Shown here piece by piece: positions 48,285-58,046 of a DNA stretch of 64,000 nt. A program made the translations under genes and the position numbers. The notes below the pieces were generated by a model that saw only the letters and a list, made by a program, of their open reading frames with translations, was not told where the DNA came from and made no database searches. The DNA comes from Limosilactobacillus reuteri subsp. reuteri (GTDB lineage: Bacteria; Bacillota; Bacilli; Lactobacillales; Lactobacillaceae): NCBI RefSeq assembly GCF_000016825.1, contig NC_009513.1, forward strand, positions 244,501-308,500. The letters are read 5' to 3'. Each line of letters begins with the position of its first letter. Positions within the stretch are counted from its first letter, which is position 1.

Positions 48285-49661
48285 GTGAAAGAACAAAAGG
48301 GGACAACAATTTTTAGTATTCCAATGAAGAACAGAAAGACTAATACTTGGGATATGTTTGCCACGTGGGTCGGGGCAAATGCTAATAATGGGACATGGTT
48401 TGTCGGCGGAGTGCTCGCCGCTTGTGGATTTTCGGTTGCCATGAAGGTCTTAGTATTGTCATCTGCCTTATCATATGTATTTTTAAGTTTGGTAGGTTAC
48501 ATTGGTTATAAGACTGGGGTATCGACGATGACTTTAAGCCGTGCCTCATTTGGTGAACGGGGCAGTTATCTCCCATCATTAGTTAATATTACCCAATTTA
48601 TTGGTTGGACAGCGGTTAATACTTTTATTGCGGCCCAATCGGTAAGCATTCTTTTCCATGACTTACTAGGATGGCCTGTGTGGGGACAGCATGGCGGCTA
48701 TTTAGGGCTAGTAGTCGGGATTATTATCATGAGTATTCTCCATATCATTAGTGTTTCTAGCGGATCACGTTCAGTCCAAATGATTGAACGCTTAGGGATA
48801 ATCCTTGTTCTTGTATTCGTCATTTGGGAGTCAGTGGCTGTTTTTCGAACTGTTTCCTTTAGTCAAATTGTAAATTGGCATGTTCCTGCGCAATCAAAAA
48901 TGGCAGTCGGTGCGGCGGTCGATTATGTAGCAGCTTTTAATTTAGCTTGGGTAACTGCCGGCGCTGATTTCACCCGCTTTACTGCTAAAGAAAAGAACGC
49001 AACTTTGACGCCATTTCTTGGGGCTTTACTAGGGGTTGTATGGTTTGCTTTTATCGGCTTGATTTCAACAATTAGTATTGCGATTTCAAGTGGGGTATAT
49101 AACGCAAATAACTCTGATCCGTCAACGATTGCTAGTAAGTTAGGACTGGGGGTAGTTGCCCTTCTTGTTATTATTTTGACCTCGATGACGGCCAATGCTG
49201 TTAACTTATTAGCGGCCGGATCAGCTCTTTCAAATATCTTTATAAAGCTCAAATTAAAGTATTCATTATGGATCGTAGTATTGCTTGCGACAGTTGTGAC
49301 CTTTATTCCGATGTTTGTCGGTAGTTTCTTGAGTGCTTTTGAATCGTTCCTTGACTATGTGGGGATGGTGTTAGGCCCGACGATTGCTATTATTTGTACT
49401 GATTTTTATTTCCGTGCTCACCGGCAATATGATGTTGATGAATTAGGTAAAGTTGGTGGAAAATATTGGTATCGCGGAGGCGTCAACTGGGTAGCAATTA
49501 TTGTTTTTGCTATCGGGGTTGCCTTCTTCTTAGGGGTTCATCAGTTGCCAATCTTTGTAAATACGATTGGGGCCACATTTATTGATATGTGTTTGAGTGG
49601 TATTCTATATTATGGAATTATGTTGCTGGTTGACCGAAAGGAAGATGAATTATGCTATTAA
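48285..49661 (+). CDS. codB: Cytosine permease (NCS1 family)
   Basis: A 458-residue NCS1 transporter with about twelve helices, resembling CodB. The G-G-V-L-A-A-C-G-F region near residue 41, and G-A-D-F-T-R-F near 225, are typical of the family. The GTG start follows an AAGGAGG site. It overlaps the deaminase gene by ten bases, so the two work as an uptake-and-deamination unit feeding UMP synthesis. Confidence 0.92.
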   Translation: MKEQKGTTIFSIPMKNRKTNTWDMFATWVGANANNGTWFVGGVLAACGFSVAMKVLVLSSALSYVFLSLVGYIGYKTGVSTMTLSRASFGERGSYLPSLVNITQFIGWTAVNTFIAAQSVSILFHDLLGWPVWGQHGGYLGLVVGIIIMSILHIISVSSGSRSVQMIERLGIILVLVFVIWESVAVFRTVSFSQIVNWHVPAQSKMAVGAAVDYVAAFNLAWVTAGADFTRFTAKEKNATLTPFLGALLGVVWFAFIGLISTISIAISSGVYNANNSDPSTIASKLGLGVVALLVIILTSMTANAVNLLAAGSALSNIFIKLKLKYSLWIVVLLATVVTFIPMFVGSFLSAFESFLDYVGMVLGPTIAIICTDFYFRAHRQYDVDELGKVGGKYWYRGGVNWVAIIVFAIGVAFFLGVHQLPIFVNTIGATFIDMCLSGILYYGIMLLVDRKEDELCY

Positions 49662-50890
49662 AAAATGTCCATGTTGATAATCATGAAGAAGTAGTCGATG
49701 TTCGAATTCTCAATGGAAAATTTAGTGAGATTAAGGCTAACTTAGCGCCCCATGATGGTGAAGAGGTTATTGACGGTAAAGAAAATTTACTTTTGCCACC
49801 ATTTGTTGATTCTCATGTTCACTTAGATGCTACGCTTACTGCTGGTCAGCCAGAATGGAATGAAACCGGGACTTTATTTGATGGTATCCGGATTTGGAGT
49901 GAACGGAAACAAGATTTAACTAAGGAAGATGTTAAATCGCGTGCGAAAAAGACATTACTAAATATGGTTGGGCATGGAATTCAACACGTACGGAGCCATG
50001 TTGATGTGACTGATCCTCATTTGATTGCTGCCCGTGCTCTCCTCGAATTGCGTGAAGAATTAAAAGACCAAATCGACTTGCAGTTGGTTGCTTTTCCACA
50101 AGAAGGCATTCTTAGCTATCCTCATGGACGTGAATTAATGGAGCAGGCGGTCAAAGAAGGATTAGATGTCGTTGGTGGTATTCCCCATTTTGAGTTTACA
50201 ACTGAATATGGGTGGCAATCTGTTCATTTCTTAATGGCCCTCGCAGATAAGTACGATCGTTTAGTTGACGTCCACTGTGATGAAATCGATGACCCAGCTT
50301 CGCGTAACCTTGAAGTTTTAGCGACCGAAGCTTATGAACGAGGGATGAAGGACCGGGTCACGGCAAGTCATACGACAGCGATGGGCTCATATAATGATGC
50401 TTATACTTATAAATTATTCCGTCTATTAAAGATGAGTGATATTAATTTTGTATCTAATCCATTAGTTAATGTTCACCTTGGCGGCCGTTTCGATACTTAC
50501 CCAAAGCGTCGCGGCGTTACTCGGATTAAGGAATTAACAGGAGCTGGGATTAATGTTTCCTTTGGGGAAGATGATATCCAAGATCCGTGGAATCCTCTCG
50601 GCGATGGTAACATGTTAGATGCAGTTACGATGGGTGTTTATATTGCTCACTTGATGGGGTATCACCAACTGCAAGATGCCTTTAATTACGTAACCTATAA
50701 CGGTGCTAAGACATTGCATATTAGTGATAATTATGGAATTGAAGTAGGAAAACCGGCAAACTGTATCTTATTGAATGCCCACGATTTCTATAATGCTCTT
50801 AATAAGCATGTTGAAGTTCTTTATAATATTCGTCATGGGAAAGTCCTTGCCGAGACGAAACCAGCTGAAACCAAAGTTAATATCAAATAA
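49652..50890 (+). CDS. codA: Cytosine deaminase
   Basis: Converts cytosine to uracil. The 412-residue amidohydrolase has metal ligands in S-H-V-H-L-D near residue 56, the Glu/His region F-E-F-T-T-E-Y-G near 180, V-D-V-H-C-D-E near 208, S-H-T-T-A near 241, and the Asp in F-G-E-D-D-I-Q-D-P-W near 305, all typical of CodA. It is regulated with codB by the PyrR leader. Confidence 0.93.
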   Translation: MLLKNVHVDNHEEVVDVRILNGKFSEIKANLAPHDGEEVIDGKENLLLPPFVDSHVHLDATLTAGQPEWNETGTLFDGIRIWSERKQDLTKEDVKSRAKKTLLNMVGHGIQHVRSHVDVTDPHLIAARALLELREELKDQIDLQLVAFPQEGILSYPHGRELMEQAVKEGLDVVGGIPHFEFTTEYGWQSVHFLMALADKYDRLVDVHCDEIDDPASRNLEVLATEAYERGMKDRVTASHTTAMGSYNDAYTYKLFRLLKMSDINFVSNPLVNVHLGGRFDTYPKRRGVTRIKELTGAGINVSFGEDDIQDPWNPLGDGNMLDAVTMGVYIAHLMGYHQLQDAFNYVTYNGAKTLHISDNYGIEVGKPANCILLNAHDFYNALNKHVEVLYNIRHGKVLAETKPAETKVNIK

Positions 50891-50915
50891 AATTAAAAAA
50901 AACTCATAATAGTTA

Positions 50916-50944
50916 TTGACAAGTTAGGGAATGACCGGTATATT
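50916..50944 (+). promoter_or_regulatory. Promoter of the T-box-controlled gene
   Basis: TTGACA and TATATT separated by exactly 17 bases, upstream of the T-box leader. Confidence 0.85.
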
Positions 50945-50954
50945 ATATCCAACA

Positions 50955-51235
50955 ATTAAATTTAGATTAGAAAAACATTGAAGGAAATAACGATTTGAAA
51001 TTGGTGACAGAGAATTAGCGGGTGGTGTGAGCTGATCGAGATTTCTAATTGTTAATCGTTCCTGAGTTACCGGCTGAAACCAAGTAAGCTGAGGTTGGCT
51101 GCCATCCATTATTTTGGCCACAAATGATTGTTTGTGAATGAGAGGATTGACTACGAGTTGATCAAAGTAGGATGGTACCGCGCAGAAGCGTTCTTACAAT
51201 TGCGATGAAGCAATGTAAGGACGCTTTTTTCTTTC
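50955..51235 (+). promoter_or_regulatory. T-box riboswitch
   Basis: The conserved T-box word AGGATGGTACCGCG is at 51169-51182, directly before a terminator (GCGTTCTTACA.../...TGTAAGGACGC, one bulge, then T run, 51188-51235). Stem I features lie upstream: GACAGAGA at 51006, GGTGGTGTGAG near 51021, and CCTGAGT at 51061. By spacing to TGAG in known leaders, the specifier is likely ATC at 51055-51057 (Ile); GTT (Val) nearby is an alternative. It should allow transcription when the matching tRNA is uncharged. Confidence 0.88.
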
Positions 51236-51274
51236 TAAATTTTAAGAAAATATTTTGTCTTGGAGGTAATTATT

Positions 51275-52066
51275 ATGACTGAATTAAACGCACGACAGGA
51301 AGAATTTGCTAAGGCTCTTTTTGAAGCTTATGACACTAATACGCCATTAAACGAGGAAGAATGGAAAGATGTTGTTACTGATGATGAAACCGCATATGCA
51401 GTTCAAGATGCGGTAGTAAAGTTAAAAGGAAAGCCAACTGCAGGCTATAAAGTTTCGTTAACTAGTAAAGAAACTCAAGACATGTTTGATGCTGATTCAC
51501 CATTGTACGGACAACAAGTTGCTGAACGATTCCTCCAGTCACCAGCGGATGTTGACTTGCAGATGTTAAATGAACCGTTATTAGAGGTTGAATTAACCTT
51601 CCGTGCAAAAGAAGACTTGCAGCCTAGTGATACATTAGAAGATTTATTTCATAAGGTAACTGTTGCGGGTGCCTTAGAATTGCCTGATGCACGTTTTGTC
51701 GACTGGTTTCCAGATTTAGGAAAATATAATGTAATGGCTGATTGTGCTGTTGGTGGTCTTGTTGTATATGGTGAAGAACATGATGCAGATAGTGTATTTG
51801 AAAACGTTGACGATGCTGCTAATGTTCATGCTGTTTTATTCAAAGATGGTGAGAAATTAAAAGAAGGGGTATCATCAGAAGTTTTGGGCAATCCCTTTAA
51901 GTCTCTTCAATGGTTAGTGCAAAAATTAGCTGAACAAGGAAAAGCATTTACCAAGGGCCAAATGGTATCATCCGGAACATTTGTCTTACCACCTAAGCTC
52001 ACTGCTGGTAAGTGGGAAGTTGAGTTTGATAGCGGTTTAGGAAACGTTGTAGTTAATGCGAAATAA
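51275..52066 (+). CDS. 2-keto-4-pentenoate hydratase family protein (FAH superfamily)
   Basis: A 263-residue protein of the MhpD-like branch of the fumarylacetoacetate hydrolase superfamily. The family segments A-Y-A-V-Q-D-A near residue 40, G-Y-K-V-S-L-T near 57, and E-P-L-L-E-V-E-L-T-F near 101 (metal-binding acidic residues) are present. The substrate is unknown; lactobacilli are not known for catechol meta-cleavage. Control by a T-box ties it to amino acid status. The ATG at 51275 follows TTGGAGGTAA. Confidence 0.82.
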   Translation: MTELNARQEEFAKALFEAYDTNTPLNEEEWKDVVTDDETAYAVQDAVVKLKGKPTAGYKVSLTSKETQDMFDADSPLYGQQVAERFLQSPADVDLQMLNEPLLEVELTFRAKEDLQPSDTLEDLFHKVTVAGALELPDARFVDWFPDLGKYNVMADCAVGGLVVYGEEHDADSVFENVDDAANVHAVLFKDGEKLKEGVSSEVLGNPFKSLQWLVQKLAEQGKAFTKGQMVSSGTFVLPPKLTAGKWEVEFDSGLGNVVVNAK

Positions 52067-52132
52067 GTGTTGAAAGCAGGTGGGAAAATTGGGTGAGGAA
52101 TCGCCAGCGGAAATTAATATTTTGAGAATTAA

Positions 52133-52174
52133 AAAGCGATCTGTGGTTGAGTTAATCACAGGTCGCTTTAATAT
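52133..52174. terminator. Bidirectional terminator
   Basis: AAAGCGATCTGTG pairs with CACAGGTCGCTTT (one G-U pair), with A and T runs on either side; it separates converging genes. Confidence 0.85.
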
Positions 52175-52813
52175 TTAATAGCTTTGGTGCAAGTCTTCAA
52201 TTTCTGAAACTTCCAACCCTTTTTTCTCAAGTCGTTTAACAATTCGTTCCATCTTTTCTTTAGTAACATCAGCAGGCAAGGTGTATAAGACTCGTTTCAT
52301 TGTCTCGTCTTTGGGATCGAGTGAAATGACATTTACGATCTGACAAAAACGAGTGATTTCTTTGGCAGCCGTTACCAGCGCTCCCCGTTCATCAGGAGTA
52401 ATAACAGTTAAAACATAACTCCCATTATTCACGTTCCAGCCAGCAGCTAACATCCGTAAAAGACTATTATGGGTTAAAATCCCATAAAACTGATTATTGT
52501 TATCCAATACCGCAATATATGGAAGGTCTCGAATAGCAAAGAAGATAGAGAAGAAAGCCGCGTTAATTGAGATAAATTTAGTAGCATTCTTTAATAATGC
52601 AGTTACCGGTAAATGCATATCCCCCTGTCGTGCTTTATGCCGGTAAAGATGCATCTTATAAATATTTCCCCGAAAGATCTTTCCTGACTTATCAAGAACT
52701 GGGACACACCGATAGCCGGTATCCTCCAAGACAGTCAGAGCCTCATCCAATGTCGCTGTTTCTGGAAGAGTTGTTAAGGTTGCTTTGGGTTTGATTAATG
52801 AATTGAAAATCAT
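52175..52813 (-). CDS. CBS-domain pair protein with C-terminal ACT-like domain (AcuB/CbpB-type)
   Basis: A 212-residue protein with two CBS repeats (about residues 15-135) that would bind an adenine nucleotide or other nucleotide signal; the segment Y-R-C-V-P-V-L-D lies in the first and Y-I-A-V-L-D-N in the second. The C-terminal part (V-L-T-V-I-T-P-D-E-R-G-A-L-V near residue 143 onward) resembles an ACT domain. The ligand is unknown. The ATG at 52813 has an AAAGGA site at good distance; an ATG three codons upstream overlaps that site. Confidence 0.82.
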   Translation of the reverse strand: MIFNSLIKPKATLTTLPETATLDEALTVLEDTGYRCVPVLDKSGKIFRGNIYKMHLYRHKARQGDMHLPVTALLKNATKFISINAAFFSIFFAIRDLPYIAVLDNNNQFYGILTHNSLLRMLAAGWNVNNGSYVLTVITPDERGALVTAAKEITRFCQIVNVISLDPKDETMKRVLYTLPADVTKEKMERIVKRLEKKGLEVSEIEDLHQSY

Positions 52814-53018
52814 AATTAACATCCTTTTTATCGATTAAATGCACTCACTATAATAACACATTTCTATCAAAAGGATTAGAAAAAGATTAGAAGATTTATG
52901 CTGTTAATTCAAATTAGTATGCTGAAAAAAGTAACATAGGGTATAATACTAGTTAAAATTTATGCTGGACGGGAAAAGTGACCGTGCGGCTTTTTTGCGT
53001 GAAAGGAATGAAAGAATA

Positions 53019-53579
53019 ATGAAAATGATTGTTGGCTTAGGAAACATTGGGACGCGGTATGATGAAACCCGTCATAATACTGGCTTTATGGTGGTTGATC
53101 AACTAGCACGAGATTATCATCTAGGAGCATTCACCCACCTAAAACAAGAAGCAGTCGCAGTCAGTGGGGTAATTAATGGTGAAAAAGTAATGTTGGTCAA
53201 GCCGACGACGTTCATGAATGATTCAGGACGAGCAGTCGGACCATTAGTAGACTATTATGATATTGACTTGGATGATCTCGTAATTGTTAATGACGACTTG
53301 GATATGCCAGTTGGCAAAGTACGTTTAAAAACACATGGGGCTTCAGGCGGTCATAATGGACTTAAAAGCATTATCAGCGTGTTAGGAACCAAGAACTTTA
53401 ATCGGGTAAAAGTAGGGATTGACCATCCCCAACATGGAACAGTGGTTAGTCATGTCTTAGGTAAATTTTCTAAAGAAGAACGTCCTAAATTTGACCAAGC
53501 AGTTGAACAAGCTGAGCATGCATTAGAAGACTGGATTAATGGAGAAGACTTTGCCAAGTTAATGAATGCTTATAATTAA
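53019..53579 (+). CDS. pth: Peptidyl-tRNA hydrolase
   Basis: Frees tRNA from dropped-off peptidyl-tRNA. The 186-residue protein has G-L-G-N near residue 6, the catalytic His in T-R-H-N-T-G-F near 20, K-P-T-T-F-M-N near 66, and D-D-L-D-M near 92. The ATG at 53019 gives the usual length; the frame is open upstream to 52962 without a good site. It leads into mfd, as in Bacillus. Confidence 0.96.
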   Translation: MKMIVGLGNIGTRYDETRHNTGFMVVDQLARDYHLGAFTHLKQEAVAVSGVINGEKVMLVKPTTFMNDSGRAVGPLVDYYDIDLDDLVIVNDDLDMPVGKVRLKTHGASGGHNGLKSIISVLGTKNFNRVKVGIDHPQHGTVVSHVLGKFSKEERPKFDQAVEQAEHALEDWINGEDFAKLMNAYN

Positions 53580-53597
53580 AATAGAAAGGTGGCGTTG

Positions 53598-56500
53598 ATG
53601 GTGCAAATAGAAAATTTAATCGAGAAGACGCCATCATTTAAACAAATTACGGCTGACCTCCAACCCAAGAACCATCAATTGATAACGGGAATTTCTGGAT
53701 CAGCGCGAACTGAATTGCTAAGTGCTCTTTCTAAAGAAGGGCAGCGACCAATTTTAGTAGTGACCGACACAATTTCCCATATGCAGGAATTAGCTAGTGA
53801 TTTAGAGAACCTTCTTCCTGCCAATCGTGTTTATCAGTTTCCGGTTGAAGAGGTTTTAGCAGCGGAAGTAGCAACTAGTTCTCCTAACTATCGTCTTCAA
53901 CGGGTACTGGCCTTAAATGCGTTGATTAATAACGAACCGGCAGTTGTAGTTGCGTCTGCTGCGGGGTTACGGCGCAATATTATTTCACCAGAATACTTTG
54001 CTCAGTCCTCGTTAAAGATTAAGACTGGCGGGGAAGTGGATCCAGTAAAAATTCGGCAACAATTAAGCGCAATGGGGTACCAATATCAAAAAATGGTCTT
54101 GCGTCCTGGTGATTTTGCGATTCGTGGATCGATTATTGATATCTATGCCTTAAATACTGATAATCCGGTTAGAATTGATCTTTTTGATACAGAAGTTGAT
54201 TCACTTCGGTATTTTGATGCTAGTACCCAACGGAGTATTGATAATGTTGAAGAAGTTCAGATACTGCCAGCGACAGACTTTATTATCCCAGCGACAGAAT
54301 TTTCGCGGGTGTATGAAGCCCTTGATACTGAATACAAAAAGGTAGTGAAGGAGTTAAGTGCTGACGATGCTGATATTAAACAGCAGGTGGCTAACCGCTT
54401 TGAACCATTATTGAACGCGCTTAAGAACCAGCATTTGCCTAATGAACTTTTAGAATTTAGCAACCTAGTTTATCCGACAAAGCATTCCTTATTTGATTAT
54501 CTTCCTGATGATGGGACAATTTACTTTGATGACTTGACGCGGATAAAGCAATTTGCCAAGCAGATGACCCAGGAAGATGCAGGCTGGTTTAAAGATAAGG
54601 TTGCTCACCATCAATTAACGGATGTTCCAGATCTTAGCAATGACGTATCGACCATAATAAAAAAAGACCTGCATCCGCAAATTTATGGCGCCCTATTTAA
54701 AAAAGGTCTCGGTAATATTAAACTTAGCCAAATTACTGACCTAAAAAGCAGAACCATGCAACGTTTCTTTGGGCAAATGCCACTACTGAAAGCTGAACTT
54801 CAACGGTGGATTGATCAAGGGCAAACGGTAATCCTGATGGCTAATAGTCCAGAACGACGAAAGCAAATTGCCCAAACGCTTGCTGACTTTGATATCACCG
54901 CAACAGAAACTGAATTAACAAATATCAAGCCGAATGTTGTGCAAATTGTTGCTGCTAACTTAAACAATGGGTTTGAAATGCCGCTTGCTGGGCTGGTGGT
55001 TATTACAGAAAGCGAGATGTTTAAGCAGGTAAAAAGGGTTCATCATCGTCCACAAAAACTTGCCAATGCCGAACGGTTAAAAAATTATACTGACCTTAAA
55101 CCGGGTGACTATGTAGTTCATGTCAATCATGGAATTGGGATTTTTAGTGGAATTAAGACGATGGAAGTTGACCATGTTCACCAAGACTACATGATCATCA
55201 ATTACCGAGATAACGCTCAGATATATGTTCCAGTAACCCAGCTAAACCTTGTCCAAAAGTATGTATCATCAGAATCTAAGACCCCGCATATCAACAAGCT
55301 TGGCGGTAACGAATGGGCAAAGACTAAGCGACGCGTTTCTTCAAAAATTGAAGATATCGCTGATGAATTAGTTGACTTATATGCTAAGCGAGAAGCGGAG
55401 AAGGGGTATGCTTTTCCGAAAGACGATTATCTCCAAAAACAATTTGATGCTAATTTCCCATATAATGAGACTCGTGATCAGTTGCGGAGTATTGATGAAA
55501 TTAAAGAGGATATGGAAAAGCCAAAGCCGATGGATCGACTATTGGTGGGGGATGTCGGCTATGGTAAAACCGAAGTTGCAATGCGGGCAATTTTTAAGGC
55601 AGTCACTGGAGGAAAGCAGGTTGCCTTCCTTGTACCAACAACTGTTCTTGCCCAGCAACATTACAACACCCTCATGCGCCGGTTTGAAGGCTTCCCAATC
55701 AACATTGCCTTAATGTCACGTTTCAAGACGCCGAAAGAGCTAAAAGAGACAGAAGCAGGATTAAAGGATGGAAGCGTCGATGTTGTTGTTGGGACCCACC
55801 GAATCCTATCAAAGGATGTTGAGTTTAAGGATCTTGGGCTGTTAATTGTTGATGAGGAACAGCGCTTTGGGGTTAAGCACAAGGAAAAACTAAAGCAATT
55901 AAAAAATAATGTTGATGTTTTAACCTTAACGGCAACCCCGATCCCCCGGACATTACACATGTCAATGCTGGGTGTACGAGATTTATCAGTCCTTGAAACA
56001 CCGCCAGCTGGTCGTTACCCAATCCAAACCTATGTAATGGAGCAAAATAGTAGTGCGATTCGCGATGGGATTATTCGTGAAATGCAACGCGGCGGACAGG
56101 TTTATTACCTTCATAATCGTGTTCATGACATTGAAGAGACAGTGGCATGGTTACAAGAACTTGTTCCTGAAGCCCGGATTGGCTATATTAATGGTCAGAT
56201 GAGTGAAAATGAACTGGAGACAGTCCTCTATGAGTTTATTCAAGGAAATTATGATGTATTAGTGACTACCTCGATTATTGAAACGGGGGTTGATATCCCG
56301 AATGCGAATACCCTCTTTGTTGAAAATGCTGATCGGATGGGGTTAGCACAGCTATATCAGATTCGCGGACGGATTGGCCGTAGTAATCGGGTGGCTTATG
56401 CTTACTTTATGTATCAGCCTAATAAGGTCCTAACCGAATTAGGAGAAAAGCGGCTAGCTGCAATTCGTGATTTTACCGAGTTGGGGTCTGGATTTAAGAT

Positions 56501-57137
56501 TGCGATGCGGGATCTTGCTATTCGGGGAGCTGGTAACCTTTTGGGAAAACAACAACATGGGTTTATCGATTCTGTTGGTTATGACCTATATTCGGCGATG
56601 CTTAGTGATGCGGTAGCTAAAAAGCAGGGTAAGAAGCAAACTATTCACTCCGATGCCGAAGTTGAGTTAGGGGTTGAAGCTTACCTGCCAACGGATTATA
56701 TTGCAGATCAACGGCAAAAGATTGAATTATATAAGACAATTCGCCAAGCTAAGACGGATGAAGAAATTATTGATATTCAAGGTGACTTGATTGATCGGTT
56801 TGGTGATTATCCAGCACCGGTTGGGACGCTGTTGCTTGTGAGCCAATTGAAGAATCATGCTGACCTGGCAATGATTGCTGAAATTAAACGGCAACGGGAT
56901 AATATTAATATTAAATTTACCGAACGTGCTAGCCGCTTAATTAAAGCCCCTGCAATAATTAAGGAGATAGCTAATACGCGGTTTAAAGCGACGATTGGTG
57001 AAGATAATCAGCAACTAACGATTCGGCTGGTTATTCAACCTAAAATGACTACTGATGATTGGCTTCACCAGCTACTACAATTTGTAACGGCTTTAGGAAA
57101 TGTTATGCAAGCCGATGAAAAAGGAGCGGAAAAATGA
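53598..57137 (+). CDS. mfd: Transcription-repair coupling factor
   Basis: Removes stalled RNA polymerase and recruits nucleotide excision repair. The 1179-residue protein has the UvrB-like N-terminal part, the RNA-polymerase interaction domain (about 490-560, G-D-Y-V-V-H-V-N-H-G-I-G), the RecG-like motor with G-D-V-G-Y-G-K-T-E near 655 and D-E-E-Q near 753, and the C-terminal D7 domain. ATG 53598 has GAAAGG eight bases upstream; GTG 53589 overlaps that site. Confidence 0.97.
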   Translation: MVQIENLIEKTPSFKQITADLQPKNHQLITGISGSARTELLSALSKEGQRPILVVTDTISHMQELASDLENLLPANRVYQFPVEEVLAAEVATSSPNYRLQRVLALNALINNEPAVVVASAAGLRRNIISPEYFAQSSLKIKTGGEVDPVKIRQQLSAMGYQYQKMVLRPGDFAIRGSIIDIYALNTDNPVRIDLFDTEVDSLRYFDASTQRSIDNVEEVQILPATDFIIPATEFSRVYEALDTEYKKVVKELSADDADIKQQVANRFEPLLNALKNQHLPNELLEFSNLVYPTKHSLFDYLPDDGTIYFDDLTRIKQFAKQMTQEDAGWFKDKVAHHQLTDVPDLSNDVSTIIKKDLHPQIYGALFKKGLGNIKLSQITDLKSRTMQRFFGQMPLLKAELQRWIDQGQTVILMANSPERRKQIAQTLADFDITATETELTNIKPNVVQIVAANLNNGFEMPLAGLVVITESEMFKQVKRVHHRPQKLANAERLKNYTDLKPGDYVVHVNHGIGIFSGIKTMEVDHVHQDYMIINYRDNAQIYVPVTQLNLVQKYVSSESKTPHINKLGGNEWAKTKRRVSSKIEDIADELVDLYAKREAEKGYAFPKDDYLQKQFDANFPYNETRDQLRSIDEIKEDMEKPKPMDRLLVGDVGYGKTEVAMRAIFKAVTGGKQVAFLVPTTVLAQQHYNTLMRRFEGFPINIALMSRFKTPKELKETEAGLKDGSVDVVVGTHRILSKDVEFKDLGLLIVDEEQRFGVKHKEKLKQLKNNVDVLTLTATPIPRTLHMSMLGVRDLSVLETPPAGRYPIQTYVMEQNSSAIRDGIIREMQRGGQVYYLHNRVHDIEETVAWLQELVPEARIGYINGQMSENELETVLYEFIQGNYDVLVTTSIIETGVDIPNANTLFVENADRMGLAQLYQIRGRIGRSNRVAYAYFMYQPNKVLTELGEKRLAAIRDFTELGSGFKIAMRDLAIRGAGNLLGKQQHGFIDSVGYDLYSAMLSDAVAKKQGKKQTIHSDAEVELGVEAYLPTDYIADQRQKIELYKTIRQAKTDEEIIDIQGDLIDRFGDYPAPVGTLLLVSQLKNHADLAMIAEIKRQRDNINIKFTERASRLIKAPAIIKEIANTRFKATIGEDNQQLTIRLVIQPKMTTDDWLHQLLQFVTALGNVMQADEKGAEK

Positions 57138-57406
57138 GATTAGATAAATTTTTAAAAGTATCACGAATTATTAAACGTCGATCAATCGCTAAGGAAATCG
57201 CGGATCAAGGACGGATCTTAATTAATGGGCAACCAGCAAAATCATCCAGTCGGGTAGCGGTTGGTGATACTTTAACAATTAAGTTTGGTAATAAGACCGA
57301 AACAGTTAAGATTAATCGGATTGTTGAAACGACGAAAAAGAGTGAAGCGGAAGATATGTATGAAATTATTGATGAAACTTACGCGGAATCCTTTGACCAA
57401 CTATAA
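57134..57406 (+). CDS. rqcP: S4-domain RNA-binding protein RqcP
   Basis: A 90-residue S4-domain protein (YabO/Hsp15-like). M-R-L-D-K-F-L-K-V-S-R at the start and I-L-I-N-G-Q-P-A-K near residue 30 are typical. In Bacillus, RqcP takes part with RqcH in tailing nascent chains on split 50S subunits. It overlaps mfd in an ATGA junction. Confidence 0.93.
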   Translation: MRLDKFLKVSRIIKRRSIAKEIADQGRILINGQPAKSSSRVAVGDTLTIKFGNKTETVKINRIVETTKKSEAEDMYEIIDETYAESFDQL

Positions 57407-57506
57407 TGTCTTCTGAGATATAAAAAAGTTGATAATCATATGGACATTCTCCGCGGTATCTTGCTATACTTAAAGCGTGATAAGTTAAAATGGAGGGGAA
57501 TGTCAG

Positions 57507-57863
57507 ATGAAAGGACAATCTGATAGCAAAATTTCACAATTAAATACCCCATATGCCCGCCAAGTTTCGAATCAAAAAACATATAATCGGCATGTGCATA
57601 AGCGCCGTTGTCAGCGGATTATTGCCGTTTTTTTGGTTATATTCTTAATCTTTGGAATTCAGATATTTCAGAGTAAACGGACATTAGCGGATATTAATGG
57701 CAATATTCGACACGCACAATCACAATTAACAAAACAAAAGCAAAAGAATCAACAACTGCAACGTCAAATTAAGTTGTTGCATAATCCCGAATATATTCAG
57801 CAGGTTATCCGTGCCAAGTATAACTACTCTAAGAAGGGCGAGATAATCTATAATTTGAACTAA
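57507..57863 (+). CDS. divIC: Septum formation protein DivIC/FtsB family
   Basis: A 118-residue bitopic division protein. A basic cytosolic N-terminus (R-H-V-H-K-R-R-C-Q-R), one helix at about residues 37-51, and an extracellular coiled coil (Q-L-T-K-Q-K-Q-K-N-Q-Q-L) are visible, then R-A-K-Y-N-Y-S-K-K-G-E, a conserved end of this family. It would act with DivIB and FtsL. It lies after rqcP as in Bacillus. Confidence 0.92.
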   Translation: MKGQSDSKISQLNTPYARQVSNQKTYNRHVHKRRCQRIIAVFLVIFLIFGIQIFQSKRTLADINGNIRHAQSQLTKQKQKNQQLQRQIKLLHNPEYIQQVIRAKYNYSKKGEIIYNLN

Positions 57864-58046
57864 TGATCACAAAATAGGATGTTTTTAGTAGGGTTAGAAT
57901 ATTTTAAATGTTAAAATTAAAAATGTAATTGGGTGATTTTTCAGCTTAGTTTTTTATGAGAAGTTATTTTCATACGTTTTCAAGATGAAGTTATGATATA
58001 CTCAAATACAAAAATATGAGATGGTTCAGGAGGATCTATAGGTTTC

